Positions 35,282 to 48,289 of a DNA stretch of 64,000 bases are shown here, piece by piece. The translations under genes were made by a program, and so were the position numbers. The DNA comes from Vespula vulgaris. Its lineage: Eukaryota > Arthropoda > Insecta > Hymenoptera > Vespidae. Numbering within the stretch: the first letter of the stretch is position 1; every line of letters starts with the position of its first letter. The notes under the pieces were generated by a model, which ran no database searches, was not told the DNA's origin, and worked only from the letters and a program-made list of their open reading frames with translations. The stretch spans positions 3,251,501-3,315,500 of the forward strand of contig NC_066607.1 in NCBI RefSeq assembly GCF_905475345.1, read 5' to 3'.

Positions 35282-35436
35282 TTATTATATTCGTATTTTC
35301 TCGCATAAAAGAAGCACCGTAGAACCGACGGTTAACGAAGCCGAGGTTAACTTTGAAAATGAAATTTTAACGTTATAACGGCGAGAACGTTTTCGCACGC
35401 ACGTACGACATTTATTACCGCGAAATTTGAAAAGCT

Positions 35437-35466
35437 GCGTCGTCGTCGTCGTCGTCGTTGACGACG
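35437..35466. repeat. (GTC)n triplet repeat
   Basis: CGT triplets followed by TGACGACG, so the 3' end is also locally palindromic. Confidence 0.88.
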
Positions 35467-35555
35467 GCCCAACCACGGCAAAATATATACGATGAAATTT
35501 CTCTCCCGCAGCCACGAAACGAAAATTATTTGTAGCTGTGAGCCTTGCATAAACA

Positions 35556-35558
<3 letters not shown>

Positions 35559-35602
<44 letters not shown>
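35559..35602. repeat. (TA)n microsatellite
   Basis: About 42 bp of TA. A TATG tract (35639-35666) follows after unique sequence. Confidence 0.95.
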
Positions 35603-35603
<1 letters not shown>

Positions 35604-35669
35604 ACAACGGAGTGCGCACACATTTACAATATTTCATATATGTATGCATGTATGTATGTATGTATAGGC

Positions 35670-36535
35670 GTTTACACGTATTTGATATCAAAGCTTTCGA
35701 TTATAGTTAGTATAGTTCGTCGTTGTGTAGTCGCATAGCCGTTCGTGTTGGTAGCCAAGCGGTCCGCAATTAACGAGCGATTCGCCGTGATCGAAGGCTT
35801 CATTTACACGTGCGAGAACGTGCGCGCGCGCGCAAACAGCAGCGACATACATTATAACTTATTACCGAACGTAAACAATGCTCGCTCTTCCCAAGGGAAC
35901 GTAGCTAAACGCGAAGCTTAGTATGAGCCCTTACGACTCGCACGAGTCACGTATTCATACATACCTACACGCATACGTATGTACGTTTGTCCGAATGTAC
36001 GTACACAACGTACTATATTTAGAAATACGTAGATACGGAATATACGTACGTTTATAATAAGTGACTAATACCCAGTAATTAATCGTTCGACGCTATCAAG
36101 AAGAAATTACGTTCAAATATACGTTCACATAAAATAGAAATAAACACGTCTGATCTGAGATTTGCGATCAACCAATGAAAATCTATTTTAATTTTTGCAT
36201 CGGACGTTTAATACGAGATTAAATTAGATCGATCATCCTACTTCCCCTCCCCCACCGTTTCCAATATCCATTCGCTATTATATAATATCCGTCGGATTTT
36301 ATCTTGCTAATCTATATGACAGTTTAAACATCGAAACGTGAAACGATTCGAGATAGGTTCGTAGTAATGTAATGAATTAAAAAAAAAAGAGAAACAAAAC
36401 ATACAAATAAAAAAAAAGAAAACGTAAGCTAGATTAGATTTTTAAATTATCCCCCGACGTGTGTATATAAATTCGTTTTTTTTTTCTTTCTTTTTTTCTT
36501 TTAAAGAGATACTCGACACCGATGTCTAATTAGAT
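35670..36535. other. Gene-free stretch
   Basis: Unique sequence with a GC alternating run at 35821-35831, ACGTAC-rich sequence at 35960-36055 and A/T-runs from 36378. No gene was recognised. Confidence 0.55.
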
Positions 36536-36539
36536 TTCT

Positions 36540-36840
36540 AAATTCGGTATGCGTACGTTCGCGAAACGTCAAGCGTATCGCTGGCCCATCCACGTGTCGT
36601 CCGTCCAGCATTCACGCGTAACAACGGATCAGAACCGACGTTCTCTGTCGTAAACGGGAACGAACGTCATTCCGCTCGCACGAGCGTTACCTCCTCTCTA
36701 CTCTAAGCGAGTGTATGTCCCTCACGTTGAAATTATTTCCATTACGTAAGCGACTCGTCACGTCTGTATCGTTGAGATATTCAACGTACAAACGGCGCAA
36801 ACTCACGAACGTTAATTCGTCCGGTTGTCACTGAAAGTTA
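36540..36840. promoter_or_regulatory. Repeat-free CpG-rich patch
   Basis: About 300 bp with no microsatellite and many CpGs, set in tract-rich DNA. It has a perfect hairpin cgttga-gatat-tcaacg (36770-36786). It is a candidate regulatory element or promoter on composition alone. No core promoter motif is convincing. Confidence 0.2.
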
Positions 36841-36915
36841 TTTAAAGAGAACCGATGTCGCTCGAATCTTTCGAAAGATCGTCGCCACGAATCGCACTTG
36901 TGCCTTCTTTATAAA

Positions 36916-36968
36916 AGAGAGAGATAGAGACGGATAGATAAATAGATAGATAGAGGGAGAGGGAGAGG

Positions 36969-37013
<45 letters not shown>

Positions 37014-37014
37014 G
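36916..37014. repeat. (GA)n/(GATA)n compound repeat
   Basis: GA and GATA units, then GGGAGA units, then a long GA tract. Confidence 0.94.
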
Positions 37015-37019
37015 TTTAA

Positions 37020-39420
37020 TACACTCTTGAATTTCTACCGACCCTTGCAAAGCACGATACACGCCATTTCTATCAGCGATAGAAAAGCCCTTTCCCCTAA
37101 CCAGTTAGGTTAGCCCTTAGTAGGACGTCACGAAAGCGATGCACCAACTTTCAACCGTACGCTTTGATTAACGACGAACGTTCGTTCGCCTCAACGGACG
37201 TTTGCGTGTTCCTCCCCGTGTGTCCTCGTTAACGATACAGGCTTAAGTGAGATAAAATGAACACTTTGCTCTTCGTTAGGTCTGTGTATATATATATATA
37301 TATTTTTTTTTCTCTTTCGCTCCCTCTTACCACGATTAATTGTCTACTGCAATAATAATTAGTTGTAGCGTACCGATGTATCTCAAGAGATTCATGGAAT
37401 TTTCTTTTTCTCTTTCTTTCTTTCTTTCTTTTTTTTTTGAAATTCAAACATTTCTGTTTTCTTTAAAGGTTACGGTAAATGGATATTAATATTCATTTAA
37501 ATATTACCATAATCGAAAAATATCTTACCAACCGAGTTTGCGTTCTCTCGAGAAAGAAAGAAAAATATGTTCTAGAATGGATCGATCGAGCCGGTTCGTT
37601 TCTATACAACGATTGTTATTTTTCACTTTGCATATTATATTTCCCTCTCTTGGCCAATCCGTTTCACCCTGCCGCGTTATTTTTCAATCCCTCCAAGCGT
37701 AGTTTGCGCATCAAACAAAGTCACCCGTCGATCACGGTGATATCGCCAATGGACTTGATAGCAAGAATAATATTTAACGCCCGGTGATATCAATGATTCC
37801 ATTCTCTCCTCGATTACTCTTACGATCGATCAAAAATGAATTGCTCGAAAATTTTTCATTGCAGCTACTAGACTTTTTCGGAAACGTATCCTTTTTCTTT
37901 TTCCTTTTTTTTTATCTTTTTCTTCTTCCTCCGCTTCTTTTTTCTTTACATAACATAATATTTTTAAACAGGATAATACAGAAGTTATACGAATGATCTT
38001 GATCTTTCGAATGAAAATTTTCTAAGACGAATAAAATCGATCGCTATCTAATACCTCATTTAAATATAAATAAAATATATGCAATTCTGTGTCTTCTGTA
38101 TTAACACACACACACATATATATGTATATATGTACATAAAATAAAATTAATTATAAGTATAATTATAGCGAAATTATAATATAAAAAACTAACTTTTATA
38201 TATACGTAATACTGAATTTCAATTATAAAATGTAAAATTCGTCAAAATGAAACGAAAAAGGTTAACGTAACGAGACAAAGAAAAAAAATATATATCGAGA
38301 GAGAGAGAGAGAGAGAGAGAATAAAACGACGTGCGGCTTGGATTAAACCCGGAAAAGTGTATTCTCTGAAAAATGTCGGATAAACGCACGAGTCTATATA
38401 ACAGAGGAATAGCAAATTCTCGCACGTTTCGACGGACTCTGCGATGTCATAAATCATCCTCCGTAAATCACGGTTTGCGTCGGCAATAAGGAGATATTAT
38501 GAACACGCGAGGAAGACGTATGTACGTGCGAAAAGGGGATTGATATAAAGCTTTTATGCCAAATCGTTCGTGAATCGGTCGGTCAAGGTCATTTCTCATC
38601 GAACATTTCAGATTTTCAAGCTACTTGATCCTTTTCTTTGACCATGGATTTTATATCTCCATAATTGAAAATCGAAATATTAAAATTTCAATACGAAAAT
38701 ATTATTACATTCGTTGTTGTACTACGTAAACGATAAATTAATAAAAATTATTGTGGTATTAAAAATTTATCTACATACGTTTCTCGTACGATATAAACCG
38801 GGATAATGATTTGTGTAATCTTTTTTACAGAATCAAAATTATTTACTCGATAAGAAACGAAATATAAGAGAGTAAATCTCTCATTAAAACACGGTATCGT
38901 GTAAATAATTTTGCTGCGTATTAAAAAATATTAAATACTACAGATACGTTATGATATTTTAACAATCACGTTATCTTGTCATTAATAACCAAGAAATTTT
39001 GTTTTCCAAGAGAAACGAATAAATAAACGAATGTGTATTAACCCATCTCATTCTCTCTCTAGGGAACATTTTTAAGCATTAATAATATCACGTTTTATCT
39101 ATACAAGTCCACACGTTTACATTAAATATCGTAATACGGGCTTTCGTCGTGCGTAAACAAATACCTAAATAAAATATAAGTATCGAAATAATTTCTGAAC
39201 TCGAAATTATCATTTTATTTGTCATCGATCCTTTCACGATTTTTCAAAAGAAATTATGGATCAAGAAATTCGATTAAAAAAAAAAAAAAAAAACACGTCA
39301 TATATGAAAAAAAAAAGAATGAATTATGTGAAATCGGTAGAAAACGAATAGAGACGAGGAGAGCTTAGACTTATATAGTTTATGACACTTTCATTTAAAT
39401 GGAAAGCTCGAGCTTAGAAC
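37020..39420. other. Gene-free, mostly AT-rich stretch
   Basis: Holds TA at about 37285-37302, TTTC at 37403-37438, a CA/TA run at 38106-38135, a GA tract at 38296-38321 and an A-run of about 19 at 39275-39293. An open frame at 37479-37787 has ordinary composition but no recognised domain. Confidence 0.55.
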
Positions 39421-39650
39421 AACCTTCGTGTGTCGGAGTCTCTCGTTCTCTGTTACCACGTCCTACGTCTTTCTCTTTCGCTTACGGAGAACATCGAATT
39501 TCTCCCAGTCTTTGCTACCGCACGCTCGCGACGTGCACCAACGATTAATCACCCCAGCAAATAAGTGAGAGCGTCTAACCCCTGACAGGGTCGACCGACT
39601 AATTAATCGTCAGATAATTACGTCCACGAATAATCACGAATCATGGAGAA
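39420..39650. promoter_or_regulatory. Repeat-poor patch with nested inverted repeats
   Basis: GC-richer unique sequence. acgattaat (39541-39549) and attaatcgt (39602-39610) are perfect inverted arms around a 52-bp loop that itself contains ccctgacaggg, a near-perfect palindrome. The TAAT/GATTA cores are homeodomain-type. A regulatory role is inference. Confidence 0.2.
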
Positions 39651-39659
39651 CACCTTCTT

Positions 39660-41445
39660 CCCTTATACGAAATATTATATTTAAAATAAATGGTATGATT
39701 TTCCCTCGTTTCTTCTGTCTTTGCCGATTTTTTTTTTTTTTTAACTTTTTTCCTCTCTCAACCGATATTTACAAAAAACAAAAAGAACAATAAAGTAATG
39801 AAAAACAAAACGGAACTAATAAAAAACACTACGATAAAATTCTTCATCGGAACGCAATTTTTTGTGTTTTGCGTTAATTCAAACGAAAAATTATTCGAAC
39901 CAAAGTATTATACAATTGTTGCTAAGAAAATAAAAATGAAAAAAATAAGTCGCTCTTTAAACCACTCCTTGTTTGATATCTCTACGACTTTTAATTCTGA
40001 ACATGTATAAATAAATATACATGTCAAAGCGTAAAAAGATGTTTGCATTGACCTATATAATTTCTTAGAAAAAGACGACTCAATGACCTATAGAAATTCT
40101 GAGAATATATAAGCGACTCAGGTGGTCGACGTAAACAGTTCTTTTTTTTTTTCTTTCTCCTTTTTACTACTACTATTACTACATCTACTACAACACTAAA
40201 CCACTACTACGCACAGGTGTACTATAGATAGTAACGTACGAATTATGAATGAAGAATATATCAAAGACGATATCTCTCGAACCGAAAGTCGTACAGCCAT
40301 AAAATAAAGATCGTTTTTAAAGAGGAAAATGTCTTCTTTTTACCTGTTTTACTTACTCGAATATTATCGAACATAATACGAACAGATTTCGTAATCACGT
40401 ATCTCCGATACACTGTTGGATTTCTAAGACGCGACACAAATATAATTTTTTCTTTAACAAAGACGAGGTTCCCTTTGACAGATATTCCCGTGATCAATCT
40501 CGAAACTAGTTTAAGTATATAAGCCGTAAAAAAAAAAGCTCCGCCATATTCCTCGTGTATCTTCGATCCTATTCGACGAAGACAACGCGACAAGGGAAAA
40601 CGAATGTGGAACGAGAAAATGAGAAAAAGCTTCTCTGGCTTCGACTTTTACACGGATAAACGAGAATATATATATATATAGACAGAGAGAGAGAAAGAGA
40701 AGGGAAGAGAAAGAAAGAAAGAAAGATCAAAGGAGTCTGATAAAGATGTATATGCATATAGACGTATAATATTTCTATCGAATGTCTCGAGAATGAACGC
40801 ATTAAGTAAAAGGAAAAGATAAAATACAATGAGATATACTTTTTAAAATTTCCTTCGTCGTCTTTGCCACGTTATTGAAATTATTTCGATATTACAAGCC
40901 AACTTCTTCCTTTTTCTTTTTTATCTTTAGAAAAAGAAAATTATTTATGACGCAATATAATTATACTGCGTTATAGCTTATACTTGAAAAAAAGAGAGAG
41001 CAAAGAGAAGATGCATGAAAAAATTCGTATAACATAATATTTGTATAGAACATAATTATTTTCGTAATGATGAAAGTAAAAAAAAAATATATATATATAT
41101 ATATAAATATTTATGCGCGCATGTGCGTGCGAGTTAGAGATTGTTAATCGTAAAAAGGAATTACTATCGAATTTTTTTGACGATCCAAACGGATATGAAA
41201 ACGAACAAGAGAATAAAAAGAGATAATATTATCAATAACATCAAAGAAAAAGATTATTTTATCGGATTTTACAAACGATTTTAATGAACCGTCGAAAAGC
41301 GAATTAACAATCGTCATATTTATCAGATCAAGACGAATAAACGAATAATTTTTATTTTCTTTTATCGAATATAAGCTGTAATAAGGAAAAATTCTATTCA
41401 TATATATCCTCTCGTCGGTAAATAGATCGATTTATAATTTACAGA

Positions 41446-41476
<31 letters not shown>

Positions 41477-44400
41477 ATACATGCAGCGTGGAATCTATTG
41501 AAATTAAGGCCATTTATCCATAGACATGAAATAGACGTCCATAATGTACAGGTACAATGGCGAAACTCGAACGCTGCTGCACTTAACGATTGATTCGTAC
41601 GTTCGTTAATCGAGGATATTGAAATCGTGGCTATTCCCGTTTTTAAAGGGAAAACACGGGAAAATCGTGGATTCGAATATCGTCCAATAGCGATTGCAAT
41701 GTGATTTAATTTTTTACTTTATTACGAACAACGAATAAACGTTCGGCTATCATTCCTAAATTGCATGTCGTTGTATTTTCCTTTTTATTTAGCCCATATC
41801 TTGTTTTTTCTTCTCTTTCTTTCTTTTAGTTTATTAAAAAATGTCAATTTTTCACGAGCGACGATTAATCTCGACGTATTCCCTGATACTCCTAATACGT
41901 ATCGCGCTGTACACTTGGACGAAACAATCGGATCGAAAGAATCGAATCGAAATAATTAATTAAATCGATACGATAGTTAAGAAAAATAATGGGAAATGAC
42001 GTCGCGAGCAATCTTTAATGGTATAAGAGGATATTAAAGAAGGACAGGCAAAGTTGTCGGCTCCATTCACCACTTTGCCGTTTGCAACCGTGCGTAGCAT
42101 TACCTTCGCAAATAGAGAGCAAATAAATGACACGGAAAATTGACTATGGAAGAGCAATATTTTGCGAGGCTTTTAGTCGATAACTCGAGATGATAACTAT
42201 AAAAACGTGGTCGGAGAGGGATTGAGTGGAATAGAGGGAGACGGAGAGAAGCGGGGGTAAACGGGGATGGTTGGGATGTATGCAGGGATGAAAAAGGCCG
42301 AGGGAAAAGATCTTCTCTCAGCAAAATTAACGACGTACCGGACATAGTAGAATGGATTTGCTTCTGAAAAGGGGAGGAGTTTCGCGAATCATTTATTCGA
42401 AGCAGTAGAAATTTTAACGGGGTACATACACGTTACAAGAAATTCTAAAAAACCACGAAGCTATAACTCCCACCCCATCCAGACGCAACTCTCTTTCTGG
42501 TTAATCGATTCGAGATTGTATATATATATTTTTTTTAAATTAGTCGAACGAATAATTCGTAATGTTATTCTCTGGACACACCAAATTACCCTGCGACCTT
42601 TCCTTTTTTTTGCCATTCCGCGAAGATAACCAAACGAGAACGCAGCAAATTGAGAAAAATGTTAGTGTTTTTTTCAACCTGCTCTCGCACTCTACAAAAT
42701 AACAAGGGAAAGAAAGAAAACGTGTTAATTATTTCGACAGGAAGTTAGTTATTAGGAATTATCTTCTAGAAACGGAACGTTCGTACATTTCGATTTTTTC
42801 TTTGTTACGCAAAATAATTTATTACTACTATTTATTTATAAAAAGACTAGAGTCAGTCGATCAGTTTAAAGAAGCTTCAAGAGAATATGAAAAAGAACAA
42901 ATTTCAATAAATCTGAAACTACCATTTCCATTGTACGTTTCTCTCAGGTACCTTCTACTAATTCTGATTATAGTCTTAATTGTCCTTGGTTACTCGAGTG
43001 AATTCATCACACCATTGAAAGCCGAACCGTTCGGGTTAGCAAATATTCAATAGAAAAGGAATACTCTCGTTCAATCGTGGGATGTGTAGGAGAATGAAGA
43101 GAAAGAGAGAGAGAGAGAGGGAACGAGAGTGAGTCTCGTCTTCGCCGACAAATATTTGGCACAATCAGGTGCGTGTAAATAAAGAGGCTCCGGAGGCCAT
43201 GGTGGATGTACCTTCGTTCTACTTCATCCTCCTCTTTCACTTCTACCTTCTCAACGTTAACACGAGAAAGGGAGAACGGGAGATGGAGAGAGATGGGCAG
43301 AGAGGGGGAGGGGAGAGAGAGGGAAATAGAAAGGAAAAAAAGTCAAACTCGTAGAATGGAAATACACCAAACATCCTCGTACATTTATCTCGTTTAGCTT
43401 CTCCACCGCGGAAGTTGCCTAGCCGGTGGTGGTGTAAAAATAAAATGAATACGTTACGACCGTACGGGGAATACAATATTTATCCATTGAGTTCTTTGTT
43501 GTCCGTTTATAACGATTCTATATTTACTCATCGAATTTTTCCTCCTTTCCGTACGGTGATTTATACTCTCAAATATCTACGGATGTATGTATGCACGTAT
43601 GTATGTATAACCGAACCATTGTTAAAATCGAAGTTAACTTTGCAGAAATTTTGCATATTACGGAACGTTTCTTCTTAGTTAGCACGAATAAGAATATTCT
43701 TCAATTAAAAGTATAAACGTACGACGTAATCGTAGGATGAATCATCTACGAGAAATACTGAAAATGAAAATAAAGGAAAGGAACCGAATACGTGTGACAT
43801 ACTCGCAGAATATGGACCTTTACGAAAATTCGACTTAAAAACGATTATTCTCGATCGCTCGTATTGTTCGATATCTCGTCGGAAGGAATGAAACGAGACG
43901 TCTTTAGATTTTATTCGTAGATATTTACGTAGGTACGTTCGCATTTGCATACATACATACGTAGGAGTAAAAATAATACCTAAGTAACTCTCGCTTACGC
44001 GAAAGGTTCTTACAATAATGGTTTGTTCGATGCAAAACGTTCGCGAGTAGTCCTTTGTCAGTTAATTACAGCACCATGCCGAAATAAGCAGTCTGACCGT
44101 GTACGATTTATCGCTGGACTGACCATACACTCTCTCTTACTGCGCTCGACATGATTTATCGTCTTAATTACATTAAATTATACTTCCAGTTTAGACGTTG
44201 GGATCGGTACGCTATCGCAAACGTAAACTTCGACATCTCCAAAGCGTAGAAACATTTAAAATACATGGATACACGTATTATATACATACATAGACTATGA
44301 CGAACGATACTCGCGATAACGTTCGCGTTTCAACTTGATTTTGCCGAGTTTGTTTGCGGCTCATTATGGTCGAAATGAAAACTTTTGCCAAACGAACTAC

Positions 44401-46190
44401 CGGAACTCGACGTATTACGAATAATTTAACAAAATCATCGTTAACCGGTCTTTCGTCATACGATACACTCGAAACTATCACACAAACGATTCTATTTTTG
44501 TTTCTCATTTCTTTCGTTGTCCTCTTTTTTTTTTCTTTTTTCATTTTTTTTATACTGCATACACCCACAACAGGAGGAAAAAACAATGCTACTATTCTAT
44601 TAGTTGAAACACCGTACTACGTTTATTTAAAGAACACAAGGAAAACGTGCTTTTCTTTTATCTGGGCGCTAACTGATCAAAAACTAAACCCGTGACGCGC
44701 ATTTCTGTCGATACCTATAATGTTTTTCTCTGTTTTTTCGATATGGACATAATCGATCGAATCGAGTATGTGTAAAACACGAATAAATGTAGAAAAAAAA
44801 ATAAACAAAGGAGAAATCAAAAAATAAAGAACAAAACAAAAACGAAACATCGATCAAGCGTTGAACATTTTCATTCAGGACCGCATAGGATTTATAAACT
44901 GTAAATTATAATTTGTTTACACGCAAACCGTAGATAAAACGTATAATTTACCACTCCGACTCGGTCTAACAAGAAGCGCATAGAGAGAGAGAGAGAGAGA
45001 GAGGAGCGAATATTTTCAACGAGTTTCGAGATATTTCCCAATTCGAGAATTAAACACACATGTTAAATTTATCTAAAATTATACGCTAACTCTGTTCATC
45101 TAACAATAAAAAAAGTCTTTTGTTTTAATTACAAGTTAAAAAAGGATTTAGAACGTTCGAGGATAATGGTGCATGCGTTATGCAACGTTAAATCCGACAT
45201 GTATTTCCTCACTGATTATTATTAAAATAAAATTAAAAACAAAACAAGAGAAATATAAAAAAAAAACGAACGTAGTTAATAATAAAGTAACGAATGAGTA
45301 AGCAACAAATTACAGGATCTGTTATTTAGTTGAAAAGATGATATTGAATTAACTCGTGAGATATTTTATGAACGTCGTAAAAGATATTCGAAGGAGAAAA
45401 AAGAAAGTTCGTTTGTAAAAAATGGAAGCTCTTAGTTCACACCATGTATCGCACGAAAGCCCATATATATATACCTAGACCTATTAGGGAAAAGTTTAGG
45501 TTGCGGCGTTCTTCTTCGTGTTCGTCTTGCGCGTTACGTGTAATATCCGAAATTTCACCTCTGGATCACGACGATCGCATAAATCGCGAAACGAGACACA
45601 ATTCGTACGTGTCCCGCCACGAATATGTCAAGACCCGTATCCATCGCTCAAATGCGAGTGCATGCCACCAGATAGCTACGCCTACCATCGTTCCGATATA
45701 TTCGCGCGAATGTTCGCACTCTCGCCTTTACGTCCATCTACTATACGTGTTTGCGTGTGTGCGAGTTCTATATACGTGATAGATAAATATGTATGTGCCA
45801 TCACACGCATACATATTCTCTAATTCTATTCGAAAATTCTCTAATTCCATTCACAATTTCTTTCGTACACGTTAGGAATAAATATTTGTAGTAAGAGCGT
45901 CGAGTTGTAAACAAAAAGAAAAGAAAAAAGAAAAAGGTTGGATAGTAATATGAAACGAAATAACTTATTAATGTATAGATGTTTGAACAGTTCGTCAGAC
46001 TTATTGAAAAAAAAGAAAAAGAAAATGTGTGTATATATATATATAAATAGATAGATAGATAGATAGATAGATGAATAAAATAAAATAAAAAAGGAAGAAA
46101 AAGAAAGTGCATTGAAGAAGTCATACAAACAAAAAGATATGTAATTTATTTACCGACGAGAACAATGAAGAGAATGATAGGATCTACAAT
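39660..46190. other. Gene-free stretch
   Basis: Mostly AT-rich unique DNA with scattered short tracts: GA/AAAG at about 40682-40726, TA at about 41089-41104, GA at 41445-41475, 43101-43120 and about 44983-45002, TATG at about 43580-43608 and GATA at 46047-46072. 42180-42330 and 43155-43440 are GC-richer. No open frame shows a domain. 45444-45823 is open in two plus-strand frames with C/R/H-rich but unrecognised peptides. Confidence 0.5.
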
Positions 46191-46198
46191 AACTCGTT

Positions 46199-46234
46199 CT
46201 CTCGCTCGTTCGTTCGTTCGTTCGTTCGCTCGCT
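46199..46234. repeat. (TTCG)n/(CTCG)n tetranucleotide repeat
   Basis: CTCG units, six TTCG units and CTCG units again, ending in CTAATT. Confidence 0.92.
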
Positions 46235-46429
46235 AATTATAATAAATTTCAATATTGAATAATAAGAGAGTTCGAAAAGCATTTGTACCCCTGTATCATC
46301 GATGTTCGAGATACAGTAGGGTGAAATTTCCAGTTGTATCGCGTACCGAAACGTCGCTGCTTTTGCTGTTCGCTCTTCTCGCGTATGCGTGGGTGTGGAT
46401 GCAATTACTGTCGAAGTCAAAGCGTTTTC

Positions 46430-46465
46430 TCTCTATTTCTCTCTCTCTCTCTCTCGCTCTCTGTC
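46430..46465. repeat. (TC)n microsatellite
   Basis: TC tract with TTTC and GCTC interruptions. Confidence 0.85.
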
Positions 46466-46868
46466 GTTCTCATACGCTTATACCCTCTGTATGTCGTCCC
46501 GATCCGCCATTTGATTTCTACTCGCATCTCCGCCTACGAGACAAATTTATCGACAGAATCGTATCTGACTCTCTGAGATTTCAATTTCAATGAAGTCTCC
46601 AAAACGTTGAAAGATTGAAAATAATATCCATATTTAACAAAGGAACTATCGATTCTTTCTTTTCCTTTTTTTTTGTTTTTTTTTTTGTTTCCTTTAAACT
46701 TCTGCAAATTGAAATCGCGATTATGTTACAAGATCTCTCTCTCTCTCTTTCTTTTTCTTTCCGTTTTTTGAAAATGATACAGATGATTTTTCTGAAAATT
46801 GATTATAAAGAGAAACGGATATTCTATCTTCTAATAACCATCGGATTAGCGCTTTAAAGACTATTCTC

Positions 46869-46969
46869 GATCAAAGGGAAAATCGCTTTTATTTTTTACA
46901 CGAACCCTCTTCAAATAGTTCTCGACGGATATTCGAGTCTTCACAATCGTTCGTATTTTCCCTTTGATC
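46869..46969. repeat. 15-bp perfect inverted repeat
   Basis: gatcaaagggaaaat (46869-46883) and attttccctttgatc (46955-46969) are exact reverse complements. A further six pairs form between 46900-46905 (acgaac) and 46949-46954 (gttcgt), leaving a 16-nt bulge on the left. An alternative overlapping pair cgctttta/taaaagcg joins 46884-46891 to 46975-46982. The arms are not simple repeats. Possibilities are a structured RNA, a miniature element remnant or a protein-binding pair. Confidence 0.7.
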
Positions 46970-47065
46970 CGAATTAAAAGCGTGGTTTATAAGCCCGCGT
47001 CAAAGATCGTTCACACGTTTCCGTCCGACACTATTTAATACTCGCGATTCAGAATAGTACGACAG

Positions 47066-47113
47066 TAAAAAAAAAAAAAAAATAGAAAGAAAGAAAGAAA
47101 GAAAGAAAAAAGA
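47066..47113. repeat. Poly-A run and (AAAG)n repeat
   Basis: An A-run of about 15 followed by five AAAG units. No retrogene or LINE 3' end is recognisable upstream. Confidence 0.9.
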
Positions 47114-47119
47114 ATGGAT

Positions 47120-47870
47120 TGATTCAAATTTGACTAAAATAACGCTATCATACGATGAGTAATGGAGAAAGAAGTAAAAGAAAAAAAAGAGAGAAAAAAA
47201 AGAAAAAAGAAAAAAAGAAGAAAAAACCTCAGAAAAGAAATATAAAAATGGCTAACACGCTAGCCTCTCCACCTTTTCCTCCTTCTTCTCCTCCTCCTCC
47301 TCCTGTTCTTCCACCTCCAGAATTTATCTTCGGCTCTCTCTCACAAGGATTGCCACTTTATAAACTGCACCGCGTATTATATATCGGTACTCCCCTTGAG
47401 ATTTATTTTCAACGCGAGAAAGCCGTTGCTTACAACCAGCGCAAACTATATTTTTTTCGTTTAACTTTCCAACCAGTATAGTGGCTTGCATCGTTCAAGA
47501 AAATATTCTTAGATCGCAAATGAAATGTCGTCTCATCAACTCTCTAACCCTTCCCATTTTCCTCTTCCCCTTTAATCTTTCACCTTCGTAATAACTAACG
47601 TGAACATATATTTGTGTAATTATTAATCGAAATGTACGAAAACAATTACGTGTAAATGTAAAGACAATGGAATGGAACGTGCGTATAAATTATTGTTTGA
47701 AAATAATTTTTATAGTCCCACGAACACGGCCGCGAATATTATTTATACATTTTTAAATAAGTCACTATTTGTTCTTTTCATGAATAGAAAAGTAGGAAAC
47801 AGAATGGATTTTTCCGAGTTGGGAGAAGGAAGTAGAGAAGAGGGGAGAAATTTCAATGATTTACGAGGGT
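47120..47870. other. Gene-free stretch
   Basis: Contains an A/G-rich run (47166-47245) followed by a CCT/CTC-rich run (47275-47325). These are read as a K-rich then P-rich open frame (47155-47481) that is tract-derived. Confidence 0.5.
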
Positions 47871-47875
47871 AAAAT

Positions 47876-48279
47876 CGAAAGCGTCGAACGTCAGCCCTTT
47901 CCCAGAGTTCTCTTCCCTCGGTCCTAGCAGTGGCTTTAATGGCCGCTGCAGCAAAAATAGTAGTGGTGATGGTGATGGTGATGGTAGAAACGGCAACAGA
48001 ACCGAAGGTACACGGTAAACACACGCGAATCCGCTCGCGATTGCGGATTTTGTGCAAGAGCTCGTTATGCGCGTACGTAAGCTGCTGTGCACAAAATGGC
48101 CAATGATCTCTGTTCCACTCATCCATATTCTTTTTCCTATCTCTTAATCTCCTTTTAACTCTGTGTGTTAAATCTCGCAAATAGTTTGTTCTTTTACAAA
48201 AACGTACGACCGCGAGCTCACACGCGCGCGTGTACATGCACACGTTAATACTTATGTCCGCACCCTTTTTATACGTCAC
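47876..48279 (-). other. Unrecognised minus-strand open frame
   Basis: The upstream two-thirds of a 178-residue minus-strand open frame is of ordinary, GC-richer sequence. It has a stretch rich in R, H, C and W (it includes MDEWNRDHWPFCAQQLTYAH) and then a T/I-rich run from GGTGAT triplets at about 47962-47986. It opens with GTG. No domain is recognised. This is the longest largely repeat-free frame in the window, which makes it worth checking, but chance remains likely. Confidence 0.1.
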
Positions 48280-48289
48280 GTCGAAAAGA

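Noticed and set aside
37110..37120. Short TTAGG-like telomere motif
   Set aside because: There is only about one and a half units, with no array. The GGTA array at 51.1 kb is also not the TTAGG unit.
39275..39293. Poly-A run as the tail of a retrogene or LINE
   Set aside because: No coding remnant, poly-A signal at a sensible distance or target-site duplication is visible. A-runs of this size are scattered throughout the window.
45444..45823. Two overlapping plus-strand open frames of over 100 residues
   Set aside because: Neither shows a domain. Openness in two frames at once suggests low stop-codon density from CpG-rich words, not coding.
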